From the NCBI RefSeq assembly GCF_009805705.1, contig NZ_VSMB01000016.1, positions 24,089-88,088 on the forward strand: DNA of 64,000 nt, written 5' to 3'. Every line of letters starts with the position of its first letter. Position 1 is the first letter of the stretch. Position numbers and translations under genes: made by a program. Of this stretch, positions 16,798-32,268 are shown piece by piece. The notes below the pieces were generated by a model that ran no database searches, was not told the origin of the DNA, and worked only from the letters and a program-made list of their open reading frames with translations. The stretch comes from Ruania rhizosphaerae (GTDB lineage: Bacteria > Actinomycetota > Actinomycetes > Actinomycetales > Beutenbergiaceae).

Positions 16798-16844
16798 AGC
16801 GATGTGCCGAGTTCCGCCCCATCTGGGGGACTCGGCACATCGCT
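16798..16844. terminator. bidirectional terminator hairpin
   Basis: Perfect 15-bp stem (AGCGATGTGCCGAGT with its complement) with an inner CCCC/GGGG pairing, between paralogue B and the convergent response regulator. No T-tract. Confidence 0.65.
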
Positions 16845-16923
16845 GTCGGCCGTGCCGGTGGCTGCCCGCTGGGTGTCTGCTCCATCCGAGGTGGGCTTGT
16901 CCGTCCGAGGTGTCCGGGCCGTC

Positions 16924-17583
16924 TCAGCCCAGGCGATACCCCATCCCACGCACCGTTTCGAACCGTTCGGCACCGAGCTTCTTGCGTAGGTACCGCACGT
17001 AGACATCGACGACGTTCGACCCGGGATCGAAGTCGTACCCCCAGACCCGCGAGAGCAGTTGCTCCCGGCTGAGGACCTGTCCCGGGCTGCGGAGGAAGGT
17101 CTCGGCCAAGGTGAACTCCCGTGCCGAGAGTTCCACATCCCGGCCGTCGACGTGCGCCTTGCGGGTGCGTAGGTCCAACGAGAGGCCAGCGTGGCTGAGA
17201 ACGGTGGACTCGGAGCCACCGTTCTCAGACCGTAGCCGTAGCCGGACCCGGGCCAGCAGCTCCTCGAAGCGGAACGGCTTGGCCATGTAGTCATCGGCAC
17301 CTCCTTCCAGACCGGCGACCGTGTCGGTGACCGATGATCGGGCCGTGAGGATGATGACGGGGATGGTCACGCCCAGGGAGCGCACCGTGCTCAGGACGTC
17401 GAAACCGTCGCGGTCGGGGAGGCCGAGGTCGAGCACCAGCAGGTCGAACTCGCCGGTGCTCGCCAGGTCGATCGCCTGCTCACCGGTGGCGACCGTCGTC
17501 GGGACGTAGCCGGCCGAGCGGAGGCCCTTGGCGACGAACGAGGCGATCCGTTCCTCGTCCTCAGCGATCAGGATCTGGCTCAC
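16924..17583 (-). CDS. OmpR-family DNA-binding response regulator
   Basis: 219 residues. Receiver domain: acidic pocket near E8-D9, phospho-acceptor Asp52, Thr80 and Lys102 (AKPF). C-terminal winged helix from about 127, ending DVYVRYLRKKLG and ETVRGMGYRLG. It is encoded 7 bp downstream of its sensor kinase on the same strand. By family it binds direct repeats spaced 11 bp; such CTCATnG repeats lie before the kinase gene (19061-19081), at 14346-14373 and at 16083-16138. Confidence 0.95.
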   Translation of the reverse strand: MSQILIAEDEERIASFVAKGLRSAGYVPTTVATGEQAIDLASTGEFDLLVLDLGLPDRDGFDVLSTVRSLGVTIPVIILTARSSVTDTVAGLEGGADDYMAKPFRFEELLARVRLRLRSENGGSESTVLSHAGLSLDLRTRKAHVDGRDVELSAREFTLAETFLRSPGQVLSREQLLSRVWGYDFDPGSNVVDVYVRYLRKKLGAERFETVRGMGYRLG

Positions 17584-17590
17584 GGGTGCT

Positions 17591-19054
17591 CTACCTGCCT
17601 TCCTCGGCCTCGGCGGCCGGGTGGGGGATGTGGATGGTGAACGTGGAACCGTGCCCCGGTGCCGAGATGAGACTCACCCGGCCACCGTGGGCCTGGGCGA
17701 TCGAGGTGACGATGGGCAGGCCGAGACCGCTGCCGTCCACCGTCGGGTCGAGCCGCTCGAACCTGTCGAAGATGCGCTGCTGATCCGCCTCGCCGATCCC
17801 GGCGCCAACGTCTCGGACCCAGAGGCGGATCTCGCTGGCGTCAGCGGTCGAGCCGATCGCGACGGTGGAACCCTCCTCGGAGAACTTCACCGCATTCGAG
17901 GCGAGCTGGAGCAGGGCCTGCGTCAGTCGCCGGGGGTCCGCGTGGATCTGCACGTCAGCGAGCTCGTCCAGCACCCAGCGCCGGTCGCCCAGCGACGTCG
18001 CCTTCACGAGCACGTCGTCGGTGAGCAGCGCGAGGTCGACGTCGGTACGGGTCACGAAGTCGGGACGGCGAGACCGGGCGAGCGTCATGAGGTCGTCCAC
18101 CAGCATGTTCATCCGGTCGAGTTCGTCGAGGGCAAGCGTCCGCGTGCTCGCGACCTCCGCGGTGTCGCCGGGGTCCATCAGTTCCAGGTGGCCGCGCACG
18201 ATCGTCAGCGGCGTCCGGAGCTCGTGCCCGGCGTCGTCGAGCAGCTGCCGCTGCGAGGCGAAGGCCTGCTCGAGCCGCGCGAACATCCGGTTGAACGTCT
18301 CCGTCAGCAGGGCGAGGTCGTCGTTCCCCGCCACGGGTATGCGGCGGCTGAGGTCGTCCGAGGAACTCACCTCGTCCGCTGTGGCGCGCAGCACTTTGAT
18401 CGGTGCCAGGAGCTGGCCGACGACGAACCAGGCGATGAGCGTGATCCAGGCGAGCGAGGCGACGGCCACCAGCGCGTACGTCCGGAACGTCGCGTTCAAA
18501 TTCTCGTACTCGGCGTCGAGGTCGAAGGCGAGGACCATCGCGCCCTGCTCGCTGGGCGGGTCGGTGCGAATAGGGAGGGCAAGCACGCGGTAGGTGCGCT
18601 GCGACGTCTCGATCGTGAAGAGGTCGGGATCCTCCCATCCGCTCGCGGGTGCCAGGGCGGCCACCAGTTCCGGGTCCTCCTCGATCCGGAATGACGTGGC
18701 GACCTCCGGCACATGCGTGATCTCCCCGTCGACGAAGCCGGCGAGCGCTTCGTGCGTCGCGGGGGCCACCCGGCTGAGCACGGTGCGCAGTACCGAGGAG
18801 ACCGACGCGAACGGCTCTCCGGTCTGGGGGTCGACTCCGATCTCGGCCAGCGTCTCGATCTCTGCGCCCGATCGCGCGAGCGAGTCGTCCAGCCGGAGCA
18901 CGCTGCGGTCGCGCTCCAGTGAATAGGCGCTGATCCCGGCCGCGGCCAACGCCATCGCCGACAGGAGCGTGAGTGCCGCGAGCACCCGCGTGCGCACACT
19001 CATCCGGAGGCGGGGGCGTCGACGGGGCACGCGGCTAGTATCCACGCTCGCCAT
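17591..19054 (-). CDS. sensor histidine kinase
   Basis: 487-residue membrane kinase. TM1 about 22-46, an extracytoplasmic sensor of about 145 residues, TM2 about 192-213, HAMP about 214-268, H-box DDAGHELRTPLT with phospho-acceptor His277, N-box LLQLASNAVKFSEEG, and G-boxes VRDVGAGIG and GSGLGLPIV. All catalytic boxes look intact. The signal is unknown; the facing genes encode exported Ser/Pro-rich proteins, so cell-envelope stress is a reasonable guess. ATG start at 19054, with an 11-bp-spaced direct repeat 8 nt upstream, which suggests autoregulation. Confidence 0.94.
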   Translation of the reverse strand: MASVDTSRVPRRRPRLRMSVRTRVLAALTLLSAMALAAAGISAYSLERDRSVLRLDDSLARSGAEIETLAEIGVDPQTGEPFASVSSVLRTVLSRVAPATHEALAGFVDGEITHVPEVATSFRIEEDPELVAALAPASGWEDPDLFTIETSQRTYRVLALPIRTDPPSEQGAMVLAFDLDAEYENLNATFRTYALVAVASLAWITLIAWFVVGQLLAPIKVLRATADEVSSSDDLSRRIPVAGNDDLALLTETFNRMFARLEQAFASQRQLLDDAGHELRTPLTIVRGHLELMDPGDTAEVASTRTLALDELDRMNMLVDDLMTLARSRRPDFVTRTDVDLALLTDDVLVKATSLGDRRWVLDELADVQIHADPRRLTQALLQLASNAVKFSEEGSTVAIGSTADASEIRLWVRDVGAGIGEADQQRIFDRFERLDPTVDGSGLGLPIVTSIAQAHGGRVSLISAPGHGSTFTIHIPHPAAEAEEGR

Positions 19055-19060
19055 GCACCG

Positions 19061-19082
19061 CTCATAGCCGCGTCATAGCCGT
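19061..19082. promoter_or_regulatory. 11-bp-spaced direct repeat before the sensor kinase gene
   Basis: TCATAGCCG occurs at 19062 and again at 19073, exactly 11 bp apart, the classic layout for an OmpR-family dimer. It is directly upstream of the histidine kinase start on the minus strand. Confidence 0.5.
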
Positions 19083-19167
19083 GCACCCCGATTCCTGCCA
19101 GGTCGTGCCTGGCAGGAAGTCACGCGTTCTGCGCGCCAGCGAGTGTCCGGGATCATGGTGAGGGCGG

Positions 19168-19197
19168 TTCGACCAGGTGCCCTCGGCCGGGTACACT
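19168..19197 (+). promoter_or_regulatory. candidate promoter for tRNA-Trp - secE - nusG
   Basis: TTCGAC (19168-19173), 18-bp spacer, TACACT (19192-19197). Predicted start near 19204, about 65 bp before the tRNA. Confidence 0.45.
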
Positions 19198-19269
19198 CGC
19201 TTCGGTGGTTGACGTCCGCCACGCTGGTTCGCGCCTCGGCGGGTACTAGTAGGGTGGGCCGATCTGCGA

Positions 19270-19342
19270 AGGGCAGTGGCGCAATTGGTAGCGCACCGGT
19301 CTCCAAAACCGGCGGTTGTGGGTTCGAGTCCCTCCTGCCCTG
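19270..19342 (+). tRNA. tRNA-Trp (anticodon CCA)
   Basis: 73-nt cloverleaf: acceptor AGGGCAG pairs with CTGCCCT, anticodon CCA at 19303-19305 in loop CTCCAAA, T-arm GGGTTCGAGTCCC. CCA tail not encoded. tRNA-Trp upstream of secE is the usual actinobacterial order. Confidence 0.96.
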
Positions 19343-19395
19343 CTTCCTCGCCCGTCCCGGGCACCTGAACGACCGGTCGATCCAAGGACATCCTC

Positions 19396-19899
19396 GTGAG
19401 CACTCCTCCCAACGCCGATTCGGGCGAGCCCGACGACGTCGGTCGTGGCGACGACCCTCGGGACGAGCTCGACGCGCCCGAGAGTGAGTCCGACGCCGTC
19501 GACGACACTCAAGGCTCCGCTGACGCGGGAGCCGGCGATGAGCCCGGCGACGGTGAGAGCGACTCCAAGCCTGACGCGAGCGATTCCAAGGCTGCGAGCG
19601 CGGACGCACGACCCGCTGCTGCGCGTTCCGTGCGAGCTCAGGGGCAGGCGAAGGGGCGTCCGACAGCGTCCCGCAAGGAGGCCGAGGCTGCTCGTCAGGC
19701 CGAGCCCAACGTCTTCGCCAGGATCGCTCGATTCGTCCGCCAGGTCGTCCAGGAGCTACGCAAGGTCGTCACCCCGACCCGGAACGAGTTGTTCACCTAC
19801 ATCGGTGTCGTCATCGTCTTCCTCGTGGTGATGATGATCTACGTGGGAGTGCTGGACTTCGGCTTCGGCCGGCTGGTTCTCTGGGCATTCGGCGGCTGA
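19396..19899 (+). CDS. secE: protein translocase subunit SecE, with long acidic N-terminus
   Basis: 167 residues, much longer than the ~65-residue single-TM core. Residues 1-105 are low-complexity Asp/Glu/Ser/Ala and then basic; the SecE core starts near [20 protein letters not shown], with one transmembrane segment ([19 protein letters not shown]). It clamps SecY in the SecYEG channel. GTG start 53 bp after tRNA-Trp. Confidence 0.95.
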   Translation: MSTPPNADSGEPDDVGRGDDPRDELDAPESESDAVDDTQGSADAGAGDEPGDGESDSKPDASDSKAASADARPAAARSVRAQGQAKGRPTASRKEAEAARQAEPNVFARIARFVRQVVQELRKVVTPTRNELFTYIGVVIVFLVVMMIYVGVLDFGFGRLVLWAFGG

Positions 19900-19933
19900 G
19901 GGTCGCCTGGCCCGGCGTGGGCCCGAGACAGCG

Positions 19934-20713
19934 GTGAACGATCAACGAACCATGGAAGCAGGTCAGGACGTGTCTGAAGAGACTCAACCCACCGGTGACG
20001 TGACCGAGGAGACCTCGGTCGAACTCACCGACGGCGACGACGCCGCGACCGGTGACGGGGGAGCCGAGGATGCGACCACCGACACCGCGGGGGAGGCCGC
20101 CGAGGTGGTGGAGGACCCGGTTGCCGCGTTCCGCTCCGAGCTGCGCTCGTTGCCGGGCGACTGGTACGTCATCCACTCCTACGCCGGCTACGAGAACCGC
20201 GTGAAGGCGAACCTGGAGTCCCGGATCCAGTCCCTCAACATGGAGGACTTCATCTTCCAGGTCGAGGTGCCGATGGAAGAGGTCGTCGAGATCAAGAACT
20301 CGGTGCGCAAGGTCGTACGCCGGGTCCGGGTCCCGAGCTACGTCCTCGTCCGCATGGATCTCACTGACGAGTCCTGGGGTGCCGTCCGCCACACCCCCGG
20401 CGTCACCGGATTCGTCGGTCACACCCACTCCCCGGTTCCCCTGACCCTGGACGAGGTCATGTCCATGCTCGCGAGCACCATCGAGGCGAAGGCCCCGGCG
20501 GCCCAGCCGGCTGGTGGGAAGTCCGCCGCACCAGCTGTGCAGGTCGACTTCACGGTCGGCGAGTCCGTCACGGTCACCGACGGGCCGTTCGACACGCTGC
20601 CCGCCACGATCTCCGAGATCAACGCCGAGAGCCAGAAACTCAAGGTACTCGTCTCGATCTTCGGTCGCGAGACTCCGGTCGAGCTGTCGTTCAACCAGGT
20701 CGCCAAGATCTGA
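19934..20713 (+). CDS. nusG: transcription termination/antitermination factor NusG
   Basis: 259 residues: an acidic, probably disordered N-terminal extension of about 70, an NGN domain starting at [19 protein letters not shown], a linker, and a KOW domain ([20 protein letters not shown]). It binds RNA polymerase and in Actinobacteria acts on pausing and Rho-linked termination. GTG start; 34 bp after secE. It is followed by the hairpin array. Confidence 0.96.
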   Translation: MNDQRTMEAGQDVSEETQPTGDVTEETSVELTDGDDAATGDGGAEDATTDTAGEAAEVVEDPVAAFRSELRSLPGDWYVIHSYAGYENRVKANLESRIQSLNMEDFIFQVEVPMEEVVEIKNSVRKVVRRVRVPSYVLVRMDLTDESWGAVRHTPGVTGFVGHTHSPVPLTLDEVMSMLASTIEAKAPAAQPAGGKSAAPAVQVDFTVGESVTVTDGPFDTLPATISEINAESQKLKVLVSIFGRETPVELSFNQVAKI

Positions 20714-20722
20714 AACGCACGA

Positions 20723-20950
20723 GGGCTTCGCCCACGCACGGGGGGCTTCGCCCCCCGTGTACCCCCCAAGAACACACACGCACAGGGGGCTTCGCCCCCC
20801 GTGTACCCCCACGCACAGGGGCTCCGCCCCCGTGTTCCCCCGAAAGAACACAGACGCACAGGGGCTTCGCCCCCGTGTTCCCCCTAGAAAGAAGCAAGGA
20901 TCAGAGACTTCCGAGGGCTTCGCCCTCGGAACCCGAAGCAAGCTTCGGGT
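20723..20950 (+). repeat. array of seven GC hairpins (GGGGCTTCGCCCC type)
   Basis: Seven hairpins in 228 bp: 20723-20733, 20737-20759 (10-bp perfect stem), 20781-20803, 20814-20834, 20857-20877, 20911-20929 (8-bp perfect) and 20931-20950 (9-bp perfect, ACCCGAAGC with GCTTCGGGT). Hairpins 2-5 lie in diverged tandem units of about 33-44 bp of the form CACAGGGGCTTCGCCCCCGTGT plus a CCCC-AAGAACACA spacer. Only the last is followed by a few T. It fills the nusG-rplK gap and could attenuate, terminate or be processed in the transcript. Confidence 0.8.
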
Positions 20951-21004
20951 TTGCAACCGGGTCATCGCCCGCGGCGTCGGCCCATCACCAGAAGGAGAAA
21001 TCGC

Positions 21005-21436
21005 ATGCCTCCCAAGAAGAAGGTCGCCGGCCTCATCAAGCTCCAGATCCAGGCCGGTGCGGCCAACCCCGCTCCGCCGATCGGCCCCGCGCTCGGTCAG
21101 CACGGCGTGAACATCATGGAGTTCTGCAAGGCCTACAACGCGGCCACCGAGTCCCAGCGTGGGAACGTGATCCCCGTGGAGATCACGGTCTACGAGGACC
21201 GCTCCTTCACCTTCATCACCAAGACGCCGCCGGCCGCCGAGCTGATCAAGAAGGCCGCCGGAGTGGCCAAGGGCTCCTCGACTCCGCACACCGCCAAGGT
21301 GGGTGCGCTGACGCAGGCTCAGGTCCGCGAGATCGCCGAGACGAAGATGGCCGACCTCAACGCCCGCGATATCGACGCCGCGTCGAAGATCATCGCCGGT
21401 ACCGCTCGCTCGATGGGTATCACGGTCTCGGACTGA
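21005..21436 (+). CDS. rplK: 50S ribosomal protein L11
   Basis: 143 residues; [20 protein letters not shown] is the L11 N-terminal signature, site of the proline-rich helix that thiostrepton contacts. It forms the GTPase-associated centre with 23S rRNA. ATG at 21005 preceded by AGAAGGAG; the frame is open further upstream into the hairpin array, but that part is not protein-like. Confidence 0.98.
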   Translation: MPPKKKVAGLIKLQIQAGAANPAPPIGPALGQHGVNIMEFCKAYNAATESQRGNVIPVEITVYEDRSFTFITKTPPAAELIKKAAGVAKGSSTPHTAKVGALTQAQVREIAETKMADLNARDIDAASKIIAGTARSMGITVSD

Positions 21437-21538
21437 CCCTCGCCCATCCCTCAACGACCGGGGACGACCGTCCTCGGAACACAGTGGAAGGGTCCGCGCG
21501 GGCCCGCACCACGACTGCTCGAGAACAAGGAGAAGCAG

Positions 21539-22252
21539 ATGGCAACGCGCAGCAAGAACTACCGCAAGGCCTCGGAGCTGATCGACCGCTCCGAGGTGTA
21601 CCCGCCCCTGGAGGCGGTGCAGCTCGCCAAGAAGACCGCGAACTCGAAGTTCGACGAGACGGTCGAGGTGGTCTTCCGCCTCGGCGTCGATCCGCGCAAG
21701 GCAGACCAGATGGTCCGCGGCACAGTCAACCTGCCGCACGGCACCGGTAAGACCGCCCGCGTGATCGTCTTCGCCACCGGTGACCGCGCCGAGCAGGCGA
21801 TCGCTGCAGGTGCAGACGAGGTCGGCGGCGACGAACTGATCGAGAAGGTGGCCGGTGGCTACACCGACTTCGACGCCGCGGTCGCGACTCCGGACCTCAT
21901 GGGTAAGGTCGGCCGTCTCGGCCGCGTGCTCGGTCCGCGAGGTCTGATGCCGAACCCGAAGACCGGAACGGTGACGATGGACGTGACCAAGGCTGTCACT
22001 GACATCAAGGGCGGCAAGGTCGACTTCCGGGTGGACAAGCACGCCAACCTGCAGTTCATCGTGGGCAAGGCTTCCTTCAGTGACACCCACCTCGTCGAGA
22101 ACTACGCGGCGGTGCTGGACGAGGTGCTGCGGCTCAAGCCGTCCTCCTCGAAGGGGCGCTACATCTCCAAGGCGGTGCTGAGCACCACGATGGGCCCGGG
22201 CATCCCGCTCGACGCCACCAAGACCCGCAACCTCACCGAGGCCTCGGTCTGA
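21539..22252 (+). CDS. rplA: 50S ribosomal protein L1
   Basis: 237 residues; L1-stalk protein and, in many bacteria, translational repressor of its own operon. The signature [20 protein letters not shown] is present. ATG with AAGGAG 7-12 nt upstream; 102 bp after rplK. Confidence 0.98.
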   Translation: MATRSKNYRKASELIDRSEVYPPLEAVQLAKKTANSKFDETVEVVFRLGVDPRKADQMVRGTVNLPHGTGKTARVIVFATGDRAEQAIAAGADEVGGDELIEKVAGGYTDFDAAVATPDLMGKVGRLGRVLGPRGLMPNPKTGTVTMDVTKAVTDIKGGKVDFRVDKHANLQFIVGKASFSDTHLVENYAAVLDEVLRLKPSSSKGRYISKAVLSTTMGPGIPLDATKTRNLTEASV

Positions 22253-22294
22253 GCGTCCCGCGCTCGTGGGCCCTCAGTACTCGCTGACGGCCTC

Positions 22295-22334
22295 ACGAAC
22301 GGCCCGGTCTGCCACGGCAGGCCGGGCCGTTCGT
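22295..22334 (+). terminator. terminator after rplA
   Basis: 13-bp perfect stem (ACGAACGGCCCGG with CCGGGCCGTTCGT) with an inner CTGCC/GGCAG pairing; no clear T-tract. Confidence 0.6.
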
Positions 22335-22370
22335 GCGTTGCCCCGACCGACCATGCACTCCCTTGTGCCG

Positions 22371-22425
22371 CGAACGCTGAGTTGCTCGGCGTCCGGTGCT
22401 CAGAAGCCGAACAACTCAGCGTTCG
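22371..22425. repeat. copy 2 of the dispersed palindromic element
   Basis: 14-bp perfect arms (CGAACGCTGAGTTG with CAACTCAGCGTTCG) around a 27-nt loop that itself can pair (CGGC/GCCG). Homologous over its length to 8866-8921. Confidence 0.65.
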
Positions 22426-22493
22426 CGGCCGTGGTGCAGGTCACGGTCGTCGGATTTGGCGGATGACGCGAGTCTGGCTATGCTGGCCTTTGC

Positions 22494-22590
22494 CTCAGAC
22501 CGCCGGTCGCCCGTCACCAGACGGGGGTAATTCCGCAGAAGCGGAGCCAGCGCAGGTGAACGTGTTCTGCAGACCGATCCGCGTCCCCGG
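22494..22590 (+). promoter_or_regulatory. probable ribosomal protein L10 leader
   Basis: The stretch with CAGACCGCCGGTC, a small GC hairpin, and CAGGTGAACGTGTTCTGC lies where Actinobacteria carry the L10 leader, which the L10-(L7/L12) complex binds to repress rplJL. Assignment is by resemblance and position. Confidence 0.5.
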
Positions 22591-22605
22591 GCGCGGTGTG
22601 AGTTC

Positions 22606-22632
22606 AGGCCCCGTGCATCCTGCGCGGGGCCT
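22606..22632 (+). promoter_or_regulatory. attenuator-like hairpin before rplJ
   Basis: 8-bp stem (AGGCCCCG with CGGGGCCT), 11-nt loop, then TCGTC; 48 nt upstream of the rplJ ATG. It may be the terminator limb of the L10 leader. Confidence 0.4.
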
Positions 22633-22680
22633 TCGTCATGTGCGGCGGACGACAGCGGACCATCACGGAAGGGAGGGCTC

Positions 22681-23208
22681 ATGGCACGGCCTGACAAGGC
22701 GGCAGCGGTCGCCGAGCTGACGGAGAAGTTCCGCCAGTCCTCGGCGGCAGTGCTCACCGAGTACCGCGGGCTCACCGTCGCTCAGCTCCAGGAGCTGCGG
22801 ACGACGCTCGGCACGACCACCAGCTATGCCGTGGTGAAGAACACGCTCACCAACATCGCCGCCAAGGAGGCCGGCGTCGACGCGTTCGACGGCCAGTTCT
22901 CCGGACCCACGGCCATCGCCTTCGTCGAGGGTGATCCGGTCGAGGCGGCGAAGGGGTTGCGTGGCTTCGCCAAGGCGAATCCGAACCTCGTCGTCAAGGG
23001 TGGTGTGCTCGACGGGCGCGCACTCAGCGCCGATGACATCACCAAGCTCGCGGACCTCGAGTCCCGCGAGGTGCTCCTGGCCAAGGCCGCGGGTGCGATG
23101 AAGGCCAAGCTGCACCAGGCGGCCTACCTCTTCAACGCCCCTGCCTCCAAGGCGGTTCGCACCATCGAAGCCCTGCGTGAGAAGCAGGCGAACGAGGCCG
23201 CTGCCTGA
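22681..23208 (+). CDS. rplJ: 50S ribosomal protein L10
   Basis: 175 residues; base of the L7/L12 stalk. Starts [17 protein letters not shown] and contains [16 protein letters not shown] and YAVVKNTL. Preceded by GAAGGGAGGG. Its C-terminal helix carries the L7/L12 dimers encoded next. Confidence 0.97.
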   Translation: MARPDKAAAVAELTEKFRQSSAAVLTEYRGLTVAQLQELRTTLGTTTSYAVVKNTLTNIAAKEAGVDAFDGQFSGPTAIAFVEGDPVEAAKGLRGFAKANPNLVVKGGVLDGRALSADDITKLADLESREVLLAKAAGAMKAKLHQAAYLFNAPASKAVRTIEALREKQANEAAA

Positions 23209-23290
23209 CCGGTAGCACCTCGTCTCACCACCCACCCCAGCTGCTTCTCGCGTCTCGCGCAAGCAGGCACAACAGGAAGGAACGCCGATC

Positions 23291-23683
23291 ATGGCGAAGC
23301 TCAGCACCGACGAGCTCATTGACGCTTTCAAGGAACTGACCCTCATCGAGCTCTCCGAGTTCGTGAAGCAGTTCGAGGAGACCTTCGAGGTCACCGCTGC
23401 GGCTCCGGCCGCCGTCGCCGTTGCCGGTGGCGCCCCCGCCGGCGGTGGCGAGGCCGCCGCCGAGGAGGAGCAGACCGAGTTCGACGTCATCCTCGAGAGC
23501 GTCGGCGACAAGAAGATCCAGGTCATCAAGGAGGTGCGTGGTCTCACCAGCCTTGGGCTGAAGGAGGCCAAGGACCTCGTCGACGGCGCCCCGAAGCCGG
23601 TGCTCGAGGGTGTCGACAAGGAGGCCGCGGACAAGGCCAAGGAGGCCCTCAAGGGCGCCGGCGCCACCGTCACCCTCAAGTGA
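23291..23683 (+). CDS. rplL: 50S ribosomal protein L7/L12
   Basis: 130 residues: N-terminal dimerisation helices ([17 protein letters not shown]), Ala/Gly hinge around residues 38-58, and the factor-binding C-terminal domain ([20 protein letters not shown]). Recruits EF-G and EF-Tu to the ribosome. Confidence 0.98.
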   Translation: MAKLSTDELIDAFKELTLIELSEFVKQFEETFEVTAAAPAAVAVAGGAPAGGGEAAAEEEQTEFDVILESVGDKKIQVIKEVRGLTSLGLKEAKDLVDGAPKPVLEGVDKEAADKAKEALKGAGATVTLK

Positions 23684-23746
23684 TCCGGGCGGGCGGCCGG
23701 CTCTAGCCGGAGCGCTCGCCGGAGAACGCGGCTGACCAGCCACAGG

Positions 23747-23785
23747 CGAGGAGGCCCGCACCGCTCGTCGGTGCGGGCCTCCTCG
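23747..23785 (+). terminator. strong terminator after rplL
   Basis: 17-bp perfect stem (CGAGGAGGCCCGCACCG with its complement), 5-nt loop CTCGT. Confidence 0.75.
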
Positions 23786-23832
23786 TCGTCTGGGCTCGAA
23801 CGAGTCGAGGCTCGTCGGTCGCGGATCACCAA

Positions 23833-23861
23833 CAGATCGCGCACACATCATGCGCGATCTG
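23833..23861. repeat. 11-bp perfect palindrome upstream of the rpoB promoter
   Basis: CAGATCGCGCA and TGCGCGATCTG flank a 7-nt loop, about 30 bp before the -35 box. Could be an operator or a second terminator. Confidence 0.45.
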
Positions 23862-23890
23862 CCTCGGGGCTCAGCCCCATCGATCGATAC

Positions 23891-23919
23891 TGGACAGCGA
23901 CCCGTTCTGCGGGTATGCT
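23891..23919 (+). promoter_or_regulatory. rpoBC promoter
   Basis: TGGACA (23891-23896), 17-bp spacer, TATGCT (23914-23919): a near-consensus sigma-70-type promoter, about 160 bp before rpoB. Confidence 0.65.
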
Positions 23920-24075
23920 GTCGCTTTGCGCTGTCGTCTGCCCCAGCCTACCTCTTGCAGCACCTCTGCTTTGCCGTGCCGGACTACCGGCGAGGCAACG
24001 AACGAGGGGTTTGAAAGCGGTGTGCGCGGGCGGGCGTGAGCGTGTGTGCACACAATTCGTAGGGAAGGACCCCTC

Positions 24076-27594
<3,519 letters not shown>

Positions 27595-27690
27595 GCGCCG
27601 CGTCCGGTGCGTGAGGGCATGCCCGGCGCACCGGACGCGACCTCGACCTGATTGGTTCCACACGGTGATCCACCGAAGGAAGTAGGAAAA

Positions 27691-31581
<3,891 letters not shown>

Positions 31582-31611
31582 AGGCAGCCACACTGAGCGA
31601 TCAGTTCTGAT

Positions 31612-31647
31612 CGGCGGCCCGGTACCCGATAGGGTGCCGGGCCGCCG
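31612..31647 (+). terminator. terminator after rpoC
   Basis: 16-bp stem (CGGCGGCCCGGTACCC with GGGTGCCGGGCCGCCG, one G-T pair), loop GATA, followed by TCGT. Confidence 0.72.
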
Positions 31648-31962
31648 TCGTGCCCCGGTGAGGTCTTGCTCCGGCACTGCGTGCTGTGTGCGGTCGCCTC
31701 AGCCCCCGGGGTGTGCAGCCGGAGCACCACGTCCTCGGTATCGGGGGCGCCGGTCGTCAGATCGCGCACCTGTACCCGTGCCGAGGCCCTCCAGGCCTGG
31801 AGGTCAGGCGTGCCGGTGCGACCTCGGGTGTCGCCCACGCAATCGAACAGTGAGGAGCCCGGGGCCCGCCGTTTGGACGACTCCCGGGGTGCCGTCAGCG
31901 GTCGCCGATGGCATTTCGGTAGCCACCAGTAGTGTTCCGTACCACATCACACCCCTGAGGCT

Positions 31963-31992
31963 TTGACGCTGTTGCCGGGCTCGGAGTAGTCT
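31963..31992 (+). promoter_or_regulatory. promoter of the rpsL-rpsG-fusA-tuf operon
   Basis: TTGACG (31963-31968), 18-bp spacer, TAGTCT (31987-31992). Predicted start about 31999, leaving a leader of about 270 nt. Confidence 0.68.
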
Positions 31993-32156
31993 GGTCGGCA
32001 GTGCCCGCTCTGGCGGGCCCTCGCGTGCGCGCTCTGGCGGACCCGCAGAACCCGAGAGGGTGCTGCCGGACGTCGGGAGTGCGGTGGACCACCTTCCGTG
32101 GGCGCGAGCACGATCCTCAGCGTTATGCACCGGGTCGTGCTGTGAACCGGAAGGGA

Positions 32157-32180
32157 GCGACACGCCCGAGCGCGGGGGTC
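32157..32180 (+). promoter_or_regulatory. leader hairpin box shared with rpsJ, copy 1
   Basis: The 24 bases beginning GCGACACGCCCGAGCG are identical to 36959-36982 in the S10 leader. They can fold with GAC/GTC closing and CCCG/CGGG inner pairs around AGCG. 88 nt before the rpsL start. Confidence 0.6.
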
Positions 32181-32268
32181 CTCCCGGGGTGGTTCATCCG
32201 GCCCCGGCCGGCCAGGATCGCACCGGCGATCACCAGAGCAGTCAGCAAACGTTCGAGACGGAGATGTA

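Larger units (their letters stand above)
22253..22680. other. 428-bp rplA-rplJ intergenic region
   Basis: Holds no gene. In order: terminator hairpin 22295-22334, palindromic element 22371-22425, a probable L10 leader 22494-22590, and an attenuator-like hairpin 22606-22632 before the rplJ start. Confidence 0.7.
23684..24075. other. 392-bp rplL-rpoB intergenic region
   Basis: No gene is supported. It holds the rplL terminator (23747-23785), an 11-bp palindrome (23833-23861), the rpoB promoter (23891-23919) and about 150 nt of untranslated leader. Confidence 0.7.
31582..32268. other. 687-bp rpoC-rpsL intergenic region
   Basis: Longest gene-free interval with real content: rpoC terminator (31612-31647), about 310 bp in which I see nothing convincing (a minus-strand frame around 31650-31838 lacks a start signal and family resemblance), the str promoter (31963-31992), then an untranslated leader of about 270 nt containing the box at 32157-32180. 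Confidence 0.65.

Noticed and set aside
20723..20950. CRISPR-like repeat array
   Set aside because: The repeated units are themselves hairpins in near-direct tandem with related spacers, there are no unique spacers of constant length, and no cas genes are present.
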